Origin: Sphingobacterium bovisgrunnientis
GTDB taxonomy: Bacteria > Bacteroidota > Bacteroidia > Sphingobacteriales > Sphingobacteriaceae
NCBI RefSeq assembly: GCF_009829085.1
Contig: NZ_WUQY01000006.1
Location: 1 to 64,000, forward strand
Direction: 5' to 3'
DNA length: 64,000 bases
Part shown: positions 32,299 through 41,779 of the stretch, piece after piece
Position numbering within the stretch: the stretch's first letter is position 1
How the letters are laid out: each line of letters opens with the position of its first letter
Translations under genes and position numbers: made by a program
Notes under the pieces: model-generated
Seen by the model: only the letters and a program-made list of their open reading frames with translations
What the model was told of the DNA's origin: nothing
Databases searched by the model: none

Positions 32299-34497
32299 AT
32301 GGCGCTGATGGAAATAGAAAAATCATTGTACGATAATCTCCAGGAATTCTTTGGTTTTGATGCATTTAAGGGGGATCAGGAAGCAATAATCACTAACATA
32401 CTTAATAAAAAAGACACTTTTGTTATTATGCCTACGGGAGGTGGAAAGTCGATATGTTATCAACTTCCTGCTTTGATGAGTGGTGGTACCGCTATTGTTA
32501 TCTCACCTTTGATCGCTTTGATGAAAAATCAAGTGGATCAATTGCGTGCGTTTGGAGGAAGAGACAGTATTGCTCATTTCTTAAATTCATCACTCACAAA
32601 AGGTGAAATCACACGTGTGAAAGCGGATGTGACTTCCGGACAAACAAAACTTCTTTATGTGGCTCCAGAGTCGTTGACTAAAGAAGATAATATTGCTTTT
32701 TTGCAATCGATTAAAGTATCTTTTGTCGCTGTGGATGAAGCGCACTGTATATCGGAGTGGGGACATGATTTTCGTCCTGAATATCGTAAGATCAGAACGA
32801 TTTTAAATGAAATTGGAGATAATATTCCAATTATTGCGCTTACAGCTACGGCTACTCCAAAAGTTCAGTCTGATATTCGTAAGAATTTGCAGATGACGGA
32901 TGCAACATTGTTCAAGTCATCGTTCAACCGATCTAATCTGTACTATGAGGTAAGACCTAAGAAAAATATTGCAAAGGAAATTGTAAAATTCATTCGAAAT
33001 AATGCGGGAAAAACAGGGATTATCTATTGTTTAAGTCGTAAAAAAGTAGAGGAAATAGCAGAAATCCTTAATATAAATGGCATCAAGGCATTGCCTTACC
33101 ATGCTGGCTTGGATGCGAAAACCCGCGCTGATACACAAGATAAATTCTTGATGGAAGATGTGCAAGTCATTGTGGCAACTATCGCTTTCGGAATGGGGAT
33201 AGATAAGCCAGATGTGCGATATGTGATTCACCATGATATTCCAAAATCGATGGAAGGCTATTATCAGGAAACTGGTCGTGCTGGTCGTGATGGAGGTGAA
33301 GGCTATTGTTTGTCATTCTATTCGAAAAAGGATGTCGATAAGCTTATCAAATTCATGAAAGATAAGCCTGTTTCGGAACGTGAAATAGGTACACAAATAT
33401 TAAAAGAAGTTATTGATTATTCTGAATCTTCAGTATGTCGTCGTAAACAAATTTTACATTATTTCGGTGAAAAATTTGATGAGACGGGATGTAATAGTAT
33501 GTGTGACAATTGTCGCTCGACTAAGACTTATTTTGAGGCGGAAGAAGATTTAGTAAAAGTATTGAATTTCATCAAAGAAGAAGGAAATCGTTTTGATGAT
33601 CAGCATATAATCAATGTGTTCATCGGTCAGAATAATCAACCTGTATCGGCTTATAAGCATGATGAACATAAACTTTTTGGCTATGGTAAGGATAAAGGAA
33701 TCAACTATTGGAATTCTTTAATCAGACAGGCTGAACTTGCTGATTTTGTCAAAAAAGATATCGACCATTATGGACTTTTAGTCTTGACTGATGAGGGTAA
33801 AAAGTATCTTAGTAACCCTTATAATTTAAAGTTCATTTTGAACAAAGAGATAGAAGCGGCAGATGATGAGGACGGCGATGATGGTCCACAAGGTTCGGGT
33901 GCGTTGGATGCGGAACTGTTGAAAATGCTGAAAGACCTGCGCAAGAAAATAGCTAAGCAGAAATCTTTACCACCGTTTGTAATCTTCCAAGACCCTTCTT
34001 TGGATGAAATGTGTACACATTATCCTGTGAGCATTGAGGAATTAAAGCAAATTCATGGGGTTGGTGCAGGAAAAGCATTAAAATTTGGTGGTCCGTTTGT
34101 TGAGCTTATCAAAAAATATGTTGAGGATAATGGTATTGAGCGAGCGCAAGATCTTGTTGTCAAGAGTACAGCGAATAAATCTGCGTTGAAAGTAAGTATT
34201 ATTCAAAATATAGACCGTAAGCTTGCGCTTGATGATATCGCTGGTTCAAAAGGCATCAGCTATGAAGATCTTTTGAAAGAGGTTGAATCTATTGTGTACT
34301 CAGGAACAAAACTGAATATTGGCTATTTTGTGGACGAAATGATTGACCAAGATAGGCAAGATGAAGTGTACGATTACTTCAAATCTGCGGAAGAGGATTC
34401 AATTAAAACGGCATTGAATGAATTGGGTGAGGAGGATTACTCGTATGAAGATATTCAATTGATGCGCATTAAATTTATTTCGGAATTAGGAAATTAA
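32299..34497 (+). CDS. recQ: ATP-dependent DNA helicase RecQ
   Basis: A 3'-to-5' helicase acting in recombination and fork repair. Walker A is PTGGGKS at residues 45-51, and the DEAH box is VAVDEAHCISEWGHDFRPEY. Motif VI is QETGRAGRDGGEG. The zinc-binding RQC domain has CRRKQILHYFGEKFDE with CNSMCDNCRS. An HRDC domain lies near EELKQIHGVGAGKALKFGG, followed by an extra C-terminal helical domain of about 100 residues common in Bacteroidota RecQ. A TATTTTTG promoter-like motif ends three bases before ATG 32299, so the ATG at 32308 may be the true start. kdsA follows after six bases. Confidence 0.95.
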   Translation: MALMEIEKSLYDNLQEFFGFDAFKGDQEAIITNILNKKDTFVIMPTGGGKSICYQLPALMSGGTAIVISPLIALMKNQVDQLRAFGGRDSIAHFLNSSLTKGEITRVKADVTSGQTKLLYVAPESLTKEDNIAFLQSIKVSFVAVDEAHCISEWGHDFRPEYRKIRTILNEIGDNIPIIALTATATPKVQSDIRKNLQMTDATLFKSSFNRSNLYYEVRPKKNIAKEIVKFIRNNAGKTGIIYCLSRKKVEEIAEILNINGIKALPYHAGLDAKTRADTQDKFLMEDVQVIVATIAFGMGIDKPDVRYVIHHDIPKSMEGYYQETGRAGRDGGEGYCLSFYSKKDVDKLIKFMKDKPVSEREIGTQILKEVIDYSESSVCRRKQILHYFGEKFDETGCNSMCDNCRSTKTYFEAEEDLVKVLNFIKEEGNRFDDQHIINVFIGQNNQPVSAYKHDEHKLFGYGKDKGINYWNSLIRQAELADFVKKDIDHYGLLVLTDEGKKYLSNPYNLKFILNKEIEAADDEDGDDGPQGSGALDAELLKMLKDLRKKIAKQKSLPPFVIFQDPSLDEMCTHYPVSIEELKQIHGVGAGKALKFGGPFVELIKKYVEDNGIERAQDLVVKSTANKSALKVSIIQNIDRKLALDDIAGSKGISYEDLLKEVESIVYSGTKLNIGYFVDEMIDQDRQDEVYDYFKSAEEDSIKTALNELGEEDYSYEDIQLMRIKFISELGN

Positions 34498-34503
34498 CAA
34501 AAA

Positions 34504-35319
34504 ATGATAAACAACTATTTACCTGGTATTAAGAATGGATCATCTGATCAATTCTTTTTGATGGCGGGTCCATGTGCTATAGAAGGTGAGGAGATAGCAT
34601 TACGTATTGCAGAGAAAATCGTAACGATTACGGATAAATTAAATATTCCTTATATTTTCAAAGGTTCTTACCGCAAAGCTAACCGTTCGCGTGTGGATTC
34701 ATTCACGGGAATTGGTGATGAAAAAGCACTTAAGATTTTAGAAAAAGTAGGCAAAGAGTTTGGTGTGCCTACGGTGACAGATATTCACGAAAGTCATGAA
34801 GCTGCAATGGCAGCGGCGTACGTGGATGTGTTGCAAATTCCTGCTTTCTTATGCCGTCAGACAGAGTTGTTGGTAGCTGCTGCAAATACAGGTAAGGTAG
34901 TCAACGTAAAGAAAGGACAATTTTTGTCGGCTGAATCTATGAAATTTGCAGTGGATAAAATAAAAGATTCAGGCAATGATAAAGTTTTCTTGACGGATAG
35001 AGGTAATTCTTTTGGGTATCAAGATTTAATCGTGGACTTTAGAGGTTTACCTGCCATGCGTTCTTTTGATGTTCCTACGGTTATGGATTGTACGCATTCT
35101 TTGCAACAGCCGAATCAAATTTCGGGTGTAACGGGTGGTAAGCCAGAATTAATTGAGACAATCGCTAAGGCAGCTATAGCTGTAGGAGCTGATGGTTTGT
35201 TCATTGAAACACATCCTGATCCTGCGAATGCAAAGTCAGATGGTGCGAATATGTTGCACTTAGATTTGCTAGAAGATTTATTAACAAAATTGACGCGAGT
35301 GCGTCAGGCTATTTTGTAA
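34504..35319 (+). CDS. kdsA: 3-deoxy-8-phosphooctulonate synthase
   Basis: KdsA condenses phosphoenolpyruvate with arabinose-5-phosphate to give Kdo-8-phosphate. Recognisable segments are FLMAGPCAIEGEEIALRIAE, FKGSYRKANRSRVDSFTG, TDRGNSFGYQDLIVDFRG and MDCTHSLQQPNQISG. The Cys in GPCAIE matches the metal-binding Cys of the metal-dependent KdsA class, rather than the Asn of the E. coli type. Length 271 is typical. It follows recQ by six bases and ends at a terminator, so the two are probably co-transcribed. Confidence 0.96.
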   Translation: MINNYLPGIKNGSSDQFFLMAGPCAIEGEEIALRIAEKIVTITDKLNIPYIFKGSYRKANRSRVDSFTGIGDEKALKILEKVGKEFGVPTVTDIHESHEAAMAAAYVDVLQIPAFLCRQTELLVAAANTGKVVNVKKGQFLSAESMKFAVDKIKDSGNDKVFLTDRGNSFGYQDLIVDFRGLPAMRSFDVPTVMDCTHSLQQPNQISGVTGGKPELIETIAKAAIAVGADGLFIETHPDPANAKSDGANMLHLDLLEDLLTKLTRVRQAIL

Positions 35320-35332
35320 TAGCTCAATATAA

Positions 35333-35371
35333 AAAGGAGTTGCTAATATAAATTTGCAACTCCTTTGTTTT
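35333..35371 (+). terminator. Intrinsic terminator after kdsA
   Basis: An 11-bp stem (aaaggagttgc 35333-35343 with gcaactccttt 35355-35365) followed by a T-rich run. Confidence 0.85.
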
Positions 35372-35507
35372 TACGGTCTTATTTAAGATTAATTAAGACA
35401 TATATTGATTACCCTGGGTTTTTCATTTATTTTTTGTAGATATACTTCATGTTTTATAGAAAAATTACGTTATTTATAGCCTAATACGAATTATTAACAC
35501 CTTTTTG

Positions 35508-36992
35508 ATGGAAAATATTATATCGACAATATCTGGATATGTTTGGAGTGAAATTTTTATTTATTTATGTCTAGGAACGGGGCTCTATTTCTCCGTTAGA
35601 ACTGGCTTTCTTCAAATAAGATATCTAAAAGACATGGTCAGATTGCTATTTGCTAAAAATCAATCTAATCATGGTATTTCATCGTTTCAAGCATTTGCTT
35701 TAGCTATCTCAGGACGTGTAGGAACAGGGAATATTGTTGGCGTAGCTACAGCAATCTATATGGGTGGACCAGGTGCTGTATTTTGGATGTGGGTAATAGC
35801 TTTCCTAGGTTCTGCATCCGCATTTATTGAGTCATCTTTAGCACAGGTATATAAGCAAAAGGAGGGAGATATCTTTAGAGGTGGTCCTGCATATTATATT
35901 GAGAAAGGTTTAGGTGTCAAATGGTATGCCTTGCTTTTTGCAGTTATCACCATTTTGAGTACGGGTTTTCTATTGCCAGGTGTCCAAAGTAATGCGATCA
36001 ATGGAACTATAACTAATGCTTTTAGCTATTCCAATGAGGTAATCCATTTTGCGGGAACAGATTGGACTGTAAGTTATGTCGGTTTAGTTGTAGTGGCATT
36101 ATTAGCTGTTATTATAATTGGTGGCGTAAAACGTTTGGGACAAGTTTCAGAATTTGTTGTTCCATTTATGGCTGGAGCGTATATTCTTATGGCAATTATT
36201 ATCATTGCTTTGAATTTCACGCAACTTCCTGCAGTTTTTTCGATGATATTTTCATCCGCATTTAGTATGCATGCAACTTTTGGTGGAATAGTAGGGACAG
36301 CAATCGCTTGGGGAGTGAAAAGAGGAATTTATTCTAATGAAGCGGGACAGGGTACAGGGCCACACGCAGCGGCTGCAGCTCAAGTGAATCACCCAGCGCA
36401 ACAAGGACTTGTACAGGCTTTCTCTGTTTATGTGGATACTTTATTTGTGTGTACTGCTACGGCATTAATGATTTTGTTCACCAATCAATTTAATGTGGTA
36501 GGCGAATTTAATGCAAAAGGGGAGGCTACTAGTTTCTTGGTAAATCATGTTCCAGGGATGGGAGTTGAAGGCTTTACACAAGCAGCAGTAGCGCATCATT
36601 TTCCGACTATTGGCAATCAATTTGTAGCTATTGCATTATTCTTTTTTGCGTTCACGACGATTATGGCCTATTACTATTTTGCGGAAACTAATGTTGCCTA
36701 TATTTTCAAAGGCAAGAAGAATCAATTGGTTATTTGGGTATTGCGCATCGTATTTTTGTTTTCGGTTTATTATGGAACGATCAAAACAGCAAAACAAGCT
36801 TGGGATTTAGGTGATATTGGTGTGGGCTTGATGGCTTGGGTAAATATTATTGCGATCTTGTTGCTAAGCAAAATAGGTATGAAGGTGTGGAAGGATTATG
36901 TTGCACAGCGTAAACAAGGAGTTGAAGACCCTACATTTGATCCGAAGAAATTGGGAATCAAAAACGCAGATTTTTGGGAAGAGAATAAATAA
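35508..36992 (+). CDS. Alanine/glycine:sodium symporter (AGCS family)
   Basis: A 494-residue inner-membrane transporter with about ten hydrophobic helices. Family blocks include YFSVRTGFLQIRYLKDMVRL, GRVGTGNIVGVATAIYMGGP, EGDIFRGGPAYYIEKGLG and KRGIYSNEAGQGTGPHAAAA. It imports Ala or Gly with Na+. The ATG at 35508 is chosen over a TTG three bases upstream. The cytoplasmic C-terminus is charged. It has its own intergenic region and is separated from the NhaC antiporter gene by a dispersed repeat. Confidence 0.94.
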   Translation: MENIISTISGYVWSEIFIYLCLGTGLYFSVRTGFLQIRYLKDMVRLLFAKNQSNHGISSFQAFALAISGRVGTGNIVGVATAIYMGGPGAVFWMWVIAFLGSASAFIESSLAQVYKQKEGDIFRGGPAYYIEKGLGVKWYALLFAVITILSTGFLLPGVQSNAINGTITNAFSYSNEVIHFAGTDWTVSYVGLVVVALLAVIIIGGVKRLGQVSEFVVPFMAGAYILMAIIIIALNFTQLPAVFSMIFSSAFSMHATFGGIVGTAIAWGVKRGIYSNEAGQGTGPHAAAAAQVNHPAQQGLVQAFSVYVDTLFVCTATALMILFTNQFNVVGEFNAKGEATSFLVNHVPGMGVEGFTQAAVAHHFPTIGNQFVAIALFFFAFTTIMAYYYFAETNVAYIFKGKKNQLVIWVLRIVFLFSVYYGTIKTAKQAWDLGDIGVGLMAWVNIIAILLLSKIGMKVWKDYVAQRKQGVEDPTFDPKKLGIKNADFWEENK

Positions 36993-37019
36993 AGTAAGTT
37001 CGATTTAAGGAATTTGTTT

Positions 37020-37160
37020 AAGATCCCTCTATGCCGGGGAGGCAATTACTTTTTCCGAAAAAAGTAATCAAAAACTCGTCGCTGTACCGAGTTGCCACAA
37101 TGATTCAGCATTCCTGCAAATGGCAACTCACTAAGGCGACATTTGCTGTGAAATAAAGGG
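37020..37160 (+). repeat. Dispersed structured intergenic repeat, copy 2
   Basis: The clearest copy of the family. A GC-rich lead (ctatgccggggaggc) precedes stem A (attacttttt 37045-37054 with aaaaagtaat 37059-37068). Stem B (gtcgc 37078-37082 with gcgac 37136-37140) encloses stem C (gagttgcca 37089-37097 with tggcaactc 37121-37129). The left arm of stem B is followed by gctgtaccg, as in copy 3. It fills the gap between the AGCS and NhaC genes. Confidence 0.8.
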
Positions 37161-37234
37161 AATTACAACTATTTGAATTTTCTTATTTCGAACAGAGATT
37201 AGGTAAATTAAAATAAAAGAATAAAATAGTAAGT

Positions 37235-38551
37235 ATGGGTCAGGAAAATAAAGCAGGTAACTTTTGGGCATTATTGCCGTTAATTATTTTTATCATCATT
37301 TATTTTGCAGGCTCTCTTTATTTAGGTGATTTTTATGCACTGCCTGTTTTGGTGGTGTTTGTCATTTCACTTTTTGTTGCGTTTTTTCAATATCCGAACA
37401 AAAGCTTTGACGAGAAATTAAAAAGTTTTGCGAATGGGTCTGGTGATCAGAATATTCTGATTATGATTCTCATATTTCTGTTGGCAGGCGCATTTAGTGA
37501 GTTGTCGAAGTCAATAGGTGCATTGTCGTCAACCGTGAACTTTGCAATGACTTATATTTCGCCTCAATTTATCCTTTCGGGTATTTTTCTAATTGCTTGT
37601 TTTGTGTCTATTTCCATGGGAACTTCTGTGGGAACTATTGTAGCCCTAGCACCTTTTGCCGTGGGGTTCGAAACCTATATTCCTGGAATAACAGTTATAG
37701 CTTTGGCTGCGGTCGTAGGAGGAGCCATGTTTGGGGATAATTTGTCCTTTATTTCTGATACCACCATTGCTGCGACAAGAACTCAAAATGTAAGCATGCG
37801 TGACAAGTTTAAAATCAATTTTAGAATCGTTTTGCCTGTCGCTATTTTGGTGGTTATAATTTATTATTTCCAAGGAGCTGCCTTTGCAGAAAATGTTGGA
37901 AATATAGAGGTTGGAGAATTTGAATTCATCAAAGTATTGCCGTATATACTCGTCTTTACACTTGCCTTATTGGGTGTTCAAGTGATTTGGACATTAGGAA
38001 TTGGCATTGTCGCTACCTTATTAATCGGATTATATACCAATTCTATTACTATGTTGGATTCGATCCAAAGTATAAATTCAGGCTTCGCTGGAATGTTTGA
38101 ATTGAGTTTGCTGTGTTTGATTATCGGGGGAGTAGTAGGTATTATCCGTCATAATGGAGGAATTGATTTCTTGCTCAATTCGGTTTTGAAAAGAATAAAA
38201 ACGAAACGCGGAGCGGAATTGGGTATTGTTTCTTTGACCGCTCTGGTTAATTTTGCGTTGGCAAATAATACGATTACGATTGTAATTGTTGGGCCTTTAG
38301 CAAAAGAAATATCCGACAAATTTGATTTAGTTCCTAAGCGAGTTGCAAGTATTTTGGATACGGTATCTTGTTTTGTCCAAGGTATATTGCCTTACGGCGC
38401 ACAAATATTGGCAGCACTTGCAGCATCGTCTATTGTCTTGGCAGGAACATCACAACAAACAGTATCGCCAATTGAATTGATTTCTTATTTGTATTATCCG
38501 TTCTTAACGGGAATTGCCACATTGGGATTTATTCTGTTCAGTAAAAGGTAG
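37235..38551 (+). CDS. Na+/H+ antiporter NhaC family protein
   Basis: A 438-residue inner-membrane protein with about 11 helices. Blocks typical of the NhaC superfamily are FVSISMGTSVGTIVALAPFA, GGAMFGDNLSFISDTTIAA and the C-terminal VNFALANNTITIVIVGPLAK. Expected activity is exchange of Na+ for H+, or of an organic substrate as in malate-lactate antiporters of the same superfamily. The ATG at 37235 gives a short hydrophilic N-terminus before the first helix. It is separated from the upstream symporter by a structured repeat and followed by a palindromic repeat. Confidence 0.88.
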   Translation: MGQENKAGNFWALLPLIIFIIIYFAGSLYLGDFYALPVLVVFVISLFVAFFQYPNKSFDEKLKSFANGSGDQNILIMILIFLLAGAFSELSKSIGALSSTVNFAMTYISPQFILSGIFLIACFVSISMGTSVGTIVALAPFAVGFETYIPGITVIALAAVVGGAMFGDNLSFISDTTIAATRTQNVSMRDKFKINFRIVLPVAILVVIIYYFQGAAFAENVGNIEVGEFEFIKVLPYILVFTLALLGVQVIWTLGIGIVATLLIGLYTNSITMLDSIQSINSGFAGMFELSLLCLIIGGVVGIIRHNGGIDFLLNSVLKRIKTKRGAELGIVSLTALVNFALANNTITIVIVGPLAKEISDKFDLVPKRVASILDTVSCFVQGILPYGAQILAALAASSIVLAGTSQQTVSPIELISYLYYPFLTGIATLGFILFSKR

Positions 38552-38563
38552 AGCTTCTTTTAT

Positions 38564-38668
38564 CGTCATTTCGAACGAAACGTAGTGCAGTGAGAAATCT
38601 CTTTGAATTGCTAATTACTGCAAGGATGTTCAACATTATTTAGAGATTTCTCCTTACGTCGAAAAGAC
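38564..38668. repeat. Palindromic REP-like intergenic repeat
   Basis: The left part (cgtcatttcgaacgaaacgt, then gagaaatctct) is mirrored by agagatttctccttacgtcg and aaaagac on the right, giving a large imperfect hairpin with a loop of about 36 nt. A single-arm relative (gtcatttcgacgcaaggaga) lies at 44508-44532. It is in the convergent gap between nhaC and the broken oxidoreductase gene and could also act as a terminator. Confidence 0.75.
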
Positions 38669-38695
38669 ACTTTCTAAATATTCTTGTTAACTCAA

Positions 38696-39802
38696 TTATT
38701 TCTTCAAAGTCACCGTCTTTCCAGACTTCGCACTACGAATAGCCGCATCTAATATTTCCATGACGACCATATTATTCTCCAAAGAAGACAAGTCGTAAGG
38801 CTTTAACTTAATCTCCGAATTTATTACTGCGGCGAAAAAGTTAAATGGATCATTGAAAGGCTTTTCTAAAGTCTTCAAATCAAATTTTTCTTCTTTGAAC
38901 CCATCATAACCTTCGGACTTTTTGATGCGTAGGTGATGACTATTATCCGCATAGATCACACCATCTAGACCATAAATCTCCAAATCCTTGCGTCCTATGG
39001 TACAATTCCAAGAGGGTTAAAGAACGGCATTGCTATTTTCATAAGTCAGAATTATGATCGCATCGTCATCAACTTTGGGATTGTTTTCCTTTTGCAACTG
39101 TTGGGTAACTGCTGTGACTGTAAGTGGTTTTTTGCCATCCATAAACCAAGTCATTAGGTTGGCACCATAACAGCCAAAATCGGTAATTGCGCCACCACCA
39201 TTTTGTACAGGATCAGTCTGCCAAGTCAGAAATTCGGGATCAAGATTAATTTTCGCTGGACCTTTATGCCCATCGCGAATTACTGCTTTTCGCATAGTTC
39301 CAATTGCATTGCTTTGCAATAATTCGTACGTTTTCTGCATGGTTGGATACCACTTCGTTTCGTAGTTTGTTATCAAATGGATGTTGTGTTTTTTCGCGAG
39401 GGATTCCATTTTTTTGGCGTGTGCGAGACTAACAGCTAATGGTTTTTCGACCATCACATGAATACCCTTGGGTGCACATTTCTCTACGACTTCCAAATGT
39501 TCGTATACCGTGCCAAAAGCCAATACGGCTTGTGGAGATTTTGCCCTAATCATTTCGTCTATCGTGTCGTAGACCATTGCCAAAGGAAACTTATATTGCT
39601 TTGAAAATCTTTCAGCCAAAGCTTTATTGGGTTCTACAATAGCGACAACTTCGTAAGTTTCTGTTTTTAAATTTCCCAGTATCCAGTGTACGTGCGAATG
39701 TGTTAATCCTACGATAGCGTATTTAACAGGCTTATTTTGCGCTTTAAGTGTGGATAATGCAGATAAGAGGATCAAGCAAACAACAGAAATTCTTGAGATC
39801 AT
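38696..39802 (-). pseudogene. Gfo/Idh/MocA family oxidoreductase, interrupted by an in-frame stop
   Basis: Minus-strand gene for an exported NAD(P)-dependent oxidoreductase of 368 codons. A signal peptide (ISRISVVCLILLSALSTLKA) precedes the Rossmann domain (VKYAIVGLTHSHVHWILGN) and the motif VMVEKPLAVSLAHAKKM. A TAA at 39019-39017 interrupts the frame after NSNAVL. Reading continues without any frameshift for another 107 codons (PSWNCTIGRKD, EIYGLDGVIYAD, to the natural stop at 38696). A single base change from CAA (Gln) would account for it. It is either a recent pseudogene or a sequencing error; a truncated 261-residue product would lack the end of the substrate domain. Confidence 0.88.
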
Positions 39803-39900
39803 AAAACTAAGTTTAGAAGTGGGTAATACGAATTAACCTAAAATATGAAAATTATCTTACATAATAATATCATACGCTAATGATGGTTCACTCTTACATT

Positions 39901-40833
39901 CTAAATCTTCATATTACGGTTCATTACGGTATGCTTTTTAATAAGAAAAACCACAGCAGAGATACCAGCAATGATGAAAAATTCTAAGAACCACCTGCCA
40001 ACAGCTTGAAGTCCCATTGCATAATCGCCTTGTACAAACGCCATTGTAGCGATACTTGCAGAAGTGACCAAAGCCAAGAGCAACATTACCCCGGCAGTAA
40101 GTAAGGTGCGGTTCGTAAGGATAAGGATAGTACCAATAATGGCGGCTAATACAGATACCAAAACACTTTCGGCTGTTATTGTCGTGAAGTAATCCACTAA
40201 TTTATCTTGCGGAAGGTAAGACGAAGAACCGATTAATACGTTTGTTCCTGTAATCTTTAGACCGACAGCGGTAATTGTAGCTCCGATTAGCAAAGCAGCA
40301 TAACCTGCAAATACATCTTTAAGTCCTTGTTTCCAAGTGGTATGTTTGTTTACTAAGCCTAATGAAATGCGAACAACGGCACCAAAACCGGGGGCGAGTA
40401 GGGAAGCACCGATGACGACATGAATGGCATTAGTCGCTAATCCCAATACAGCAATCATTCCGGATAGCAGCATCGTCAACAAATTGTTGTACGTCATCTG
40501 ACTTTGTTCATTTATTGTGCTGAGCGTTTCTTCCCAAATGGTTTGGCTGCCGTCAGTGTTAATCTCCTCAGAATGCGTGTTGCTGAGCATACTCGAAGAC
40601 GTTGATGTAGACAAGGCATACTGCGGATTATCCAGTATGCCTTCATCTTCTAGCACGACCATTATATTTCGGATTTCGTTACTCAAGACATCGACTGATA
40701 TGACATCACCTACTGGCGTCAGAGATACACCTCTTTGTAGGCGAATACTCAATATGCCTTTTTCAGAAGCTATTTTTTCTATTATTCTCTCTGATGAATG
40801 AGGTGGTGCGGTTATTTGGATAGTTCTCGGCAT
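39901..40833 (-). CDS. DUF389 domain membrane protein (TIGR00341-type)
   Basis: A 310-residue membrane protein. The N-terminal 115 residues are cytoplasmic (SERIIEKIASEKGILSIRLQ, then VISVDVLSNEIRNIMVVLED). After that come about six helices, starting NNLLTMLLSGMIAVLGLATN and IHVVIGASLLAPGFGAVVRI, the block that defines DUF389. The function is unknown. It is divergent from the small gene at 40922, with 88 bp between the starts. Confidence 0.85.
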   Translation of the reverse strand: MPRTIQITAPPHSSERIIEKIASEKGILSIRLQRGVSLTPVGDVISVDVLSNEIRNIMVVLEDEGILDNPQYALSTSTSSSMLSNTHSEEINTDGSQTIWEETLSTINEQSQMTYNNLLTMLLSGMIAVLGLATNAIHVVIGASLLAPGFGAVVRISLGLVNKHTTWKQGLKDVFAGYAALLIGATITAVGLKITGTNVLIGSSSYLPQDKLVDYFTTITAESVLVSVLAAIIGTILILTNRTLLTAGVMLLLALVTSASIATMAFVQGDYAMGLQAVGRWFLEFFIIAGISAVVFLIKKHTVMNRNMKI

Positions 40834-40921
40834 AATTATTTTTTAAAGAGTAAAACAATTTGGAGACCTTTTCCGTTTAAAATATTTGACATTAGTACTT
40901 ATTGAAACATTAGAACACAAC

Positions 40922-41161
40922 ATGAACCAGCATTTTTACAGACAATTTTCAAAAGAAATAAACGGAGAAACAACCTTATTTGAAGTGCAGTATGACCCAA
41001 CAACACATCATTTCACGGTGACGGAAAATACCCTAGTGCAATACAAATTACAATTTGACCCCACATCCAGAACTTGGACGACAACAGATGGTCCAGAACC
41101 ATCTATTCCTGTTGAGGAATTAGCTAATTCTGTACAACAAGCTTTTGGCGTTTTTGTGTAG
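40922..41161 (+). CDS. Hypothetical protein, 79 aa
   Basis: A 79-residue protein of unknown function. Short antiparallel-strand patterns are visible (HFYRQFSKEINGETTLFEVQ, HHFTVTENTLVQYKLQ), followed by RTWTTTDGPEP and a C-terminal helix IPVEELANSVQQAFGVFV. The ATG at 40922 is preferred; an in-frame TTG at 40886 lies upstream. A second, dead copy of its C-terminal half lies 400 bp downstream, so the gene was tandemly duplicated. There is no signal peptide. Confidence 0.75.
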   Translation: MNQHFYRQFSKEINGETTLFEVQYDPTTHHFTVTENTLVQYKLQFDPTSRTWTTTDGPEPSIPVEELANSVQQAFGVFV

Positions 41162-41280
41162 AAATTTTAAATCCATATGCCAGCTGGGCAATTAATTTTA
41201 TTCATTTATATTGTCTTTAGTAGGAAGGAGCATTTCTTGGCTTTCCTAAAATATTAATTAGGTTTGGCGTTTAAGCTTTG

Positions 41281-41483
41281 AGGTAGGATGTTCAACCTTT
41301 GAGGTTCAACTTTCTACCATCTAGGTTGGATTTTCTACACTTTAGGTTCTGCGTTCTACCTTTTATGTTCAATGTTGAGTATTTTAGATTGAATGCAGAG
41401 TCTTTAGATTGAATGTCTAATGTTTTAGATTGAATGTCGAGTGTTTTAGATTCAACGTTGAGTGTTTTATGTTCAAAGTTCCC
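41281..41483. repeat. Degenerate 21-bp tandem array
   Basis: About ten units with a 21-base period (one of 20). Later units are closest to agattgaatgtcgagtgttt; earlier ones begin aggttc or aggttg, and others atgttc. Unit starts are 41281, 41302, 41323, 41344, 41365, 41386, 41406, 41427, 41448 and 41469. The period is a multiple of three, so short stretches translate as seven-residue repeats, but stops occur in all frames. It lies between a live gene and its dead duplicate. Confidence 0.85.
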
Positions 41484-41554
41484 TTATTAGCTTATTTCTT
41501 TATTTTATCGTAAGTATTTTGATTATGTTTTCTTGATAACAAAGCGTTCAAAAG

Positions 41555-41679
41555 TATAACTCTAATTACAATCAGATCCTACGTCCAAAACATGGACAAC
41601 AACGCACTGTGAAGAACCTGCTATACCTGTAGAGTAGTTCGCTGCTGCAGTGCAACAAAGTTTTGGTGTGTATGTGTAG
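41555..41679 (+). pseudogene. Decayed duplicate of the 40922-41161 gene (C-terminal half)
   Basis: In one frame the sequence reads PTSKTWTTTHCEEPAIPVE, stop, FAAAVQQSFGVYV, stop. It matches PTSRTWTTTDGPEPSIPVE and ELANSVQQAFGVFV of the intact gene without a gap. Nucleotide similarity continues a little further upstream (ataactctaattacaatcag against atacaaattacaatttgacc). The N-terminal half is absent and a TAG has replaced the Glu codon, so this is a remnant. Confidence 0.88.
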
Positions 41680-41779
41680 GTTTATTCCTAGTTTTATATA
41701 TGTAAAGAAAAATTTTGATGTATCTAAACTATGTTTTATTATTAGATAATGGTATTTTTATTTTCTTATAAATAGTATT

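Noticed and set aside
41302-41405. Seven-residue repeat protein encoded by the 21-bp array
   Set aside because: An in-frame TAG precedes the array, one unit is 20 bp, and stops follow in every frame, so no complete gene exists.
41281-41483. CRISPR array
   Set aside because: The 21-bp units are contiguous without unique spacers and there are no cas genes in the window.
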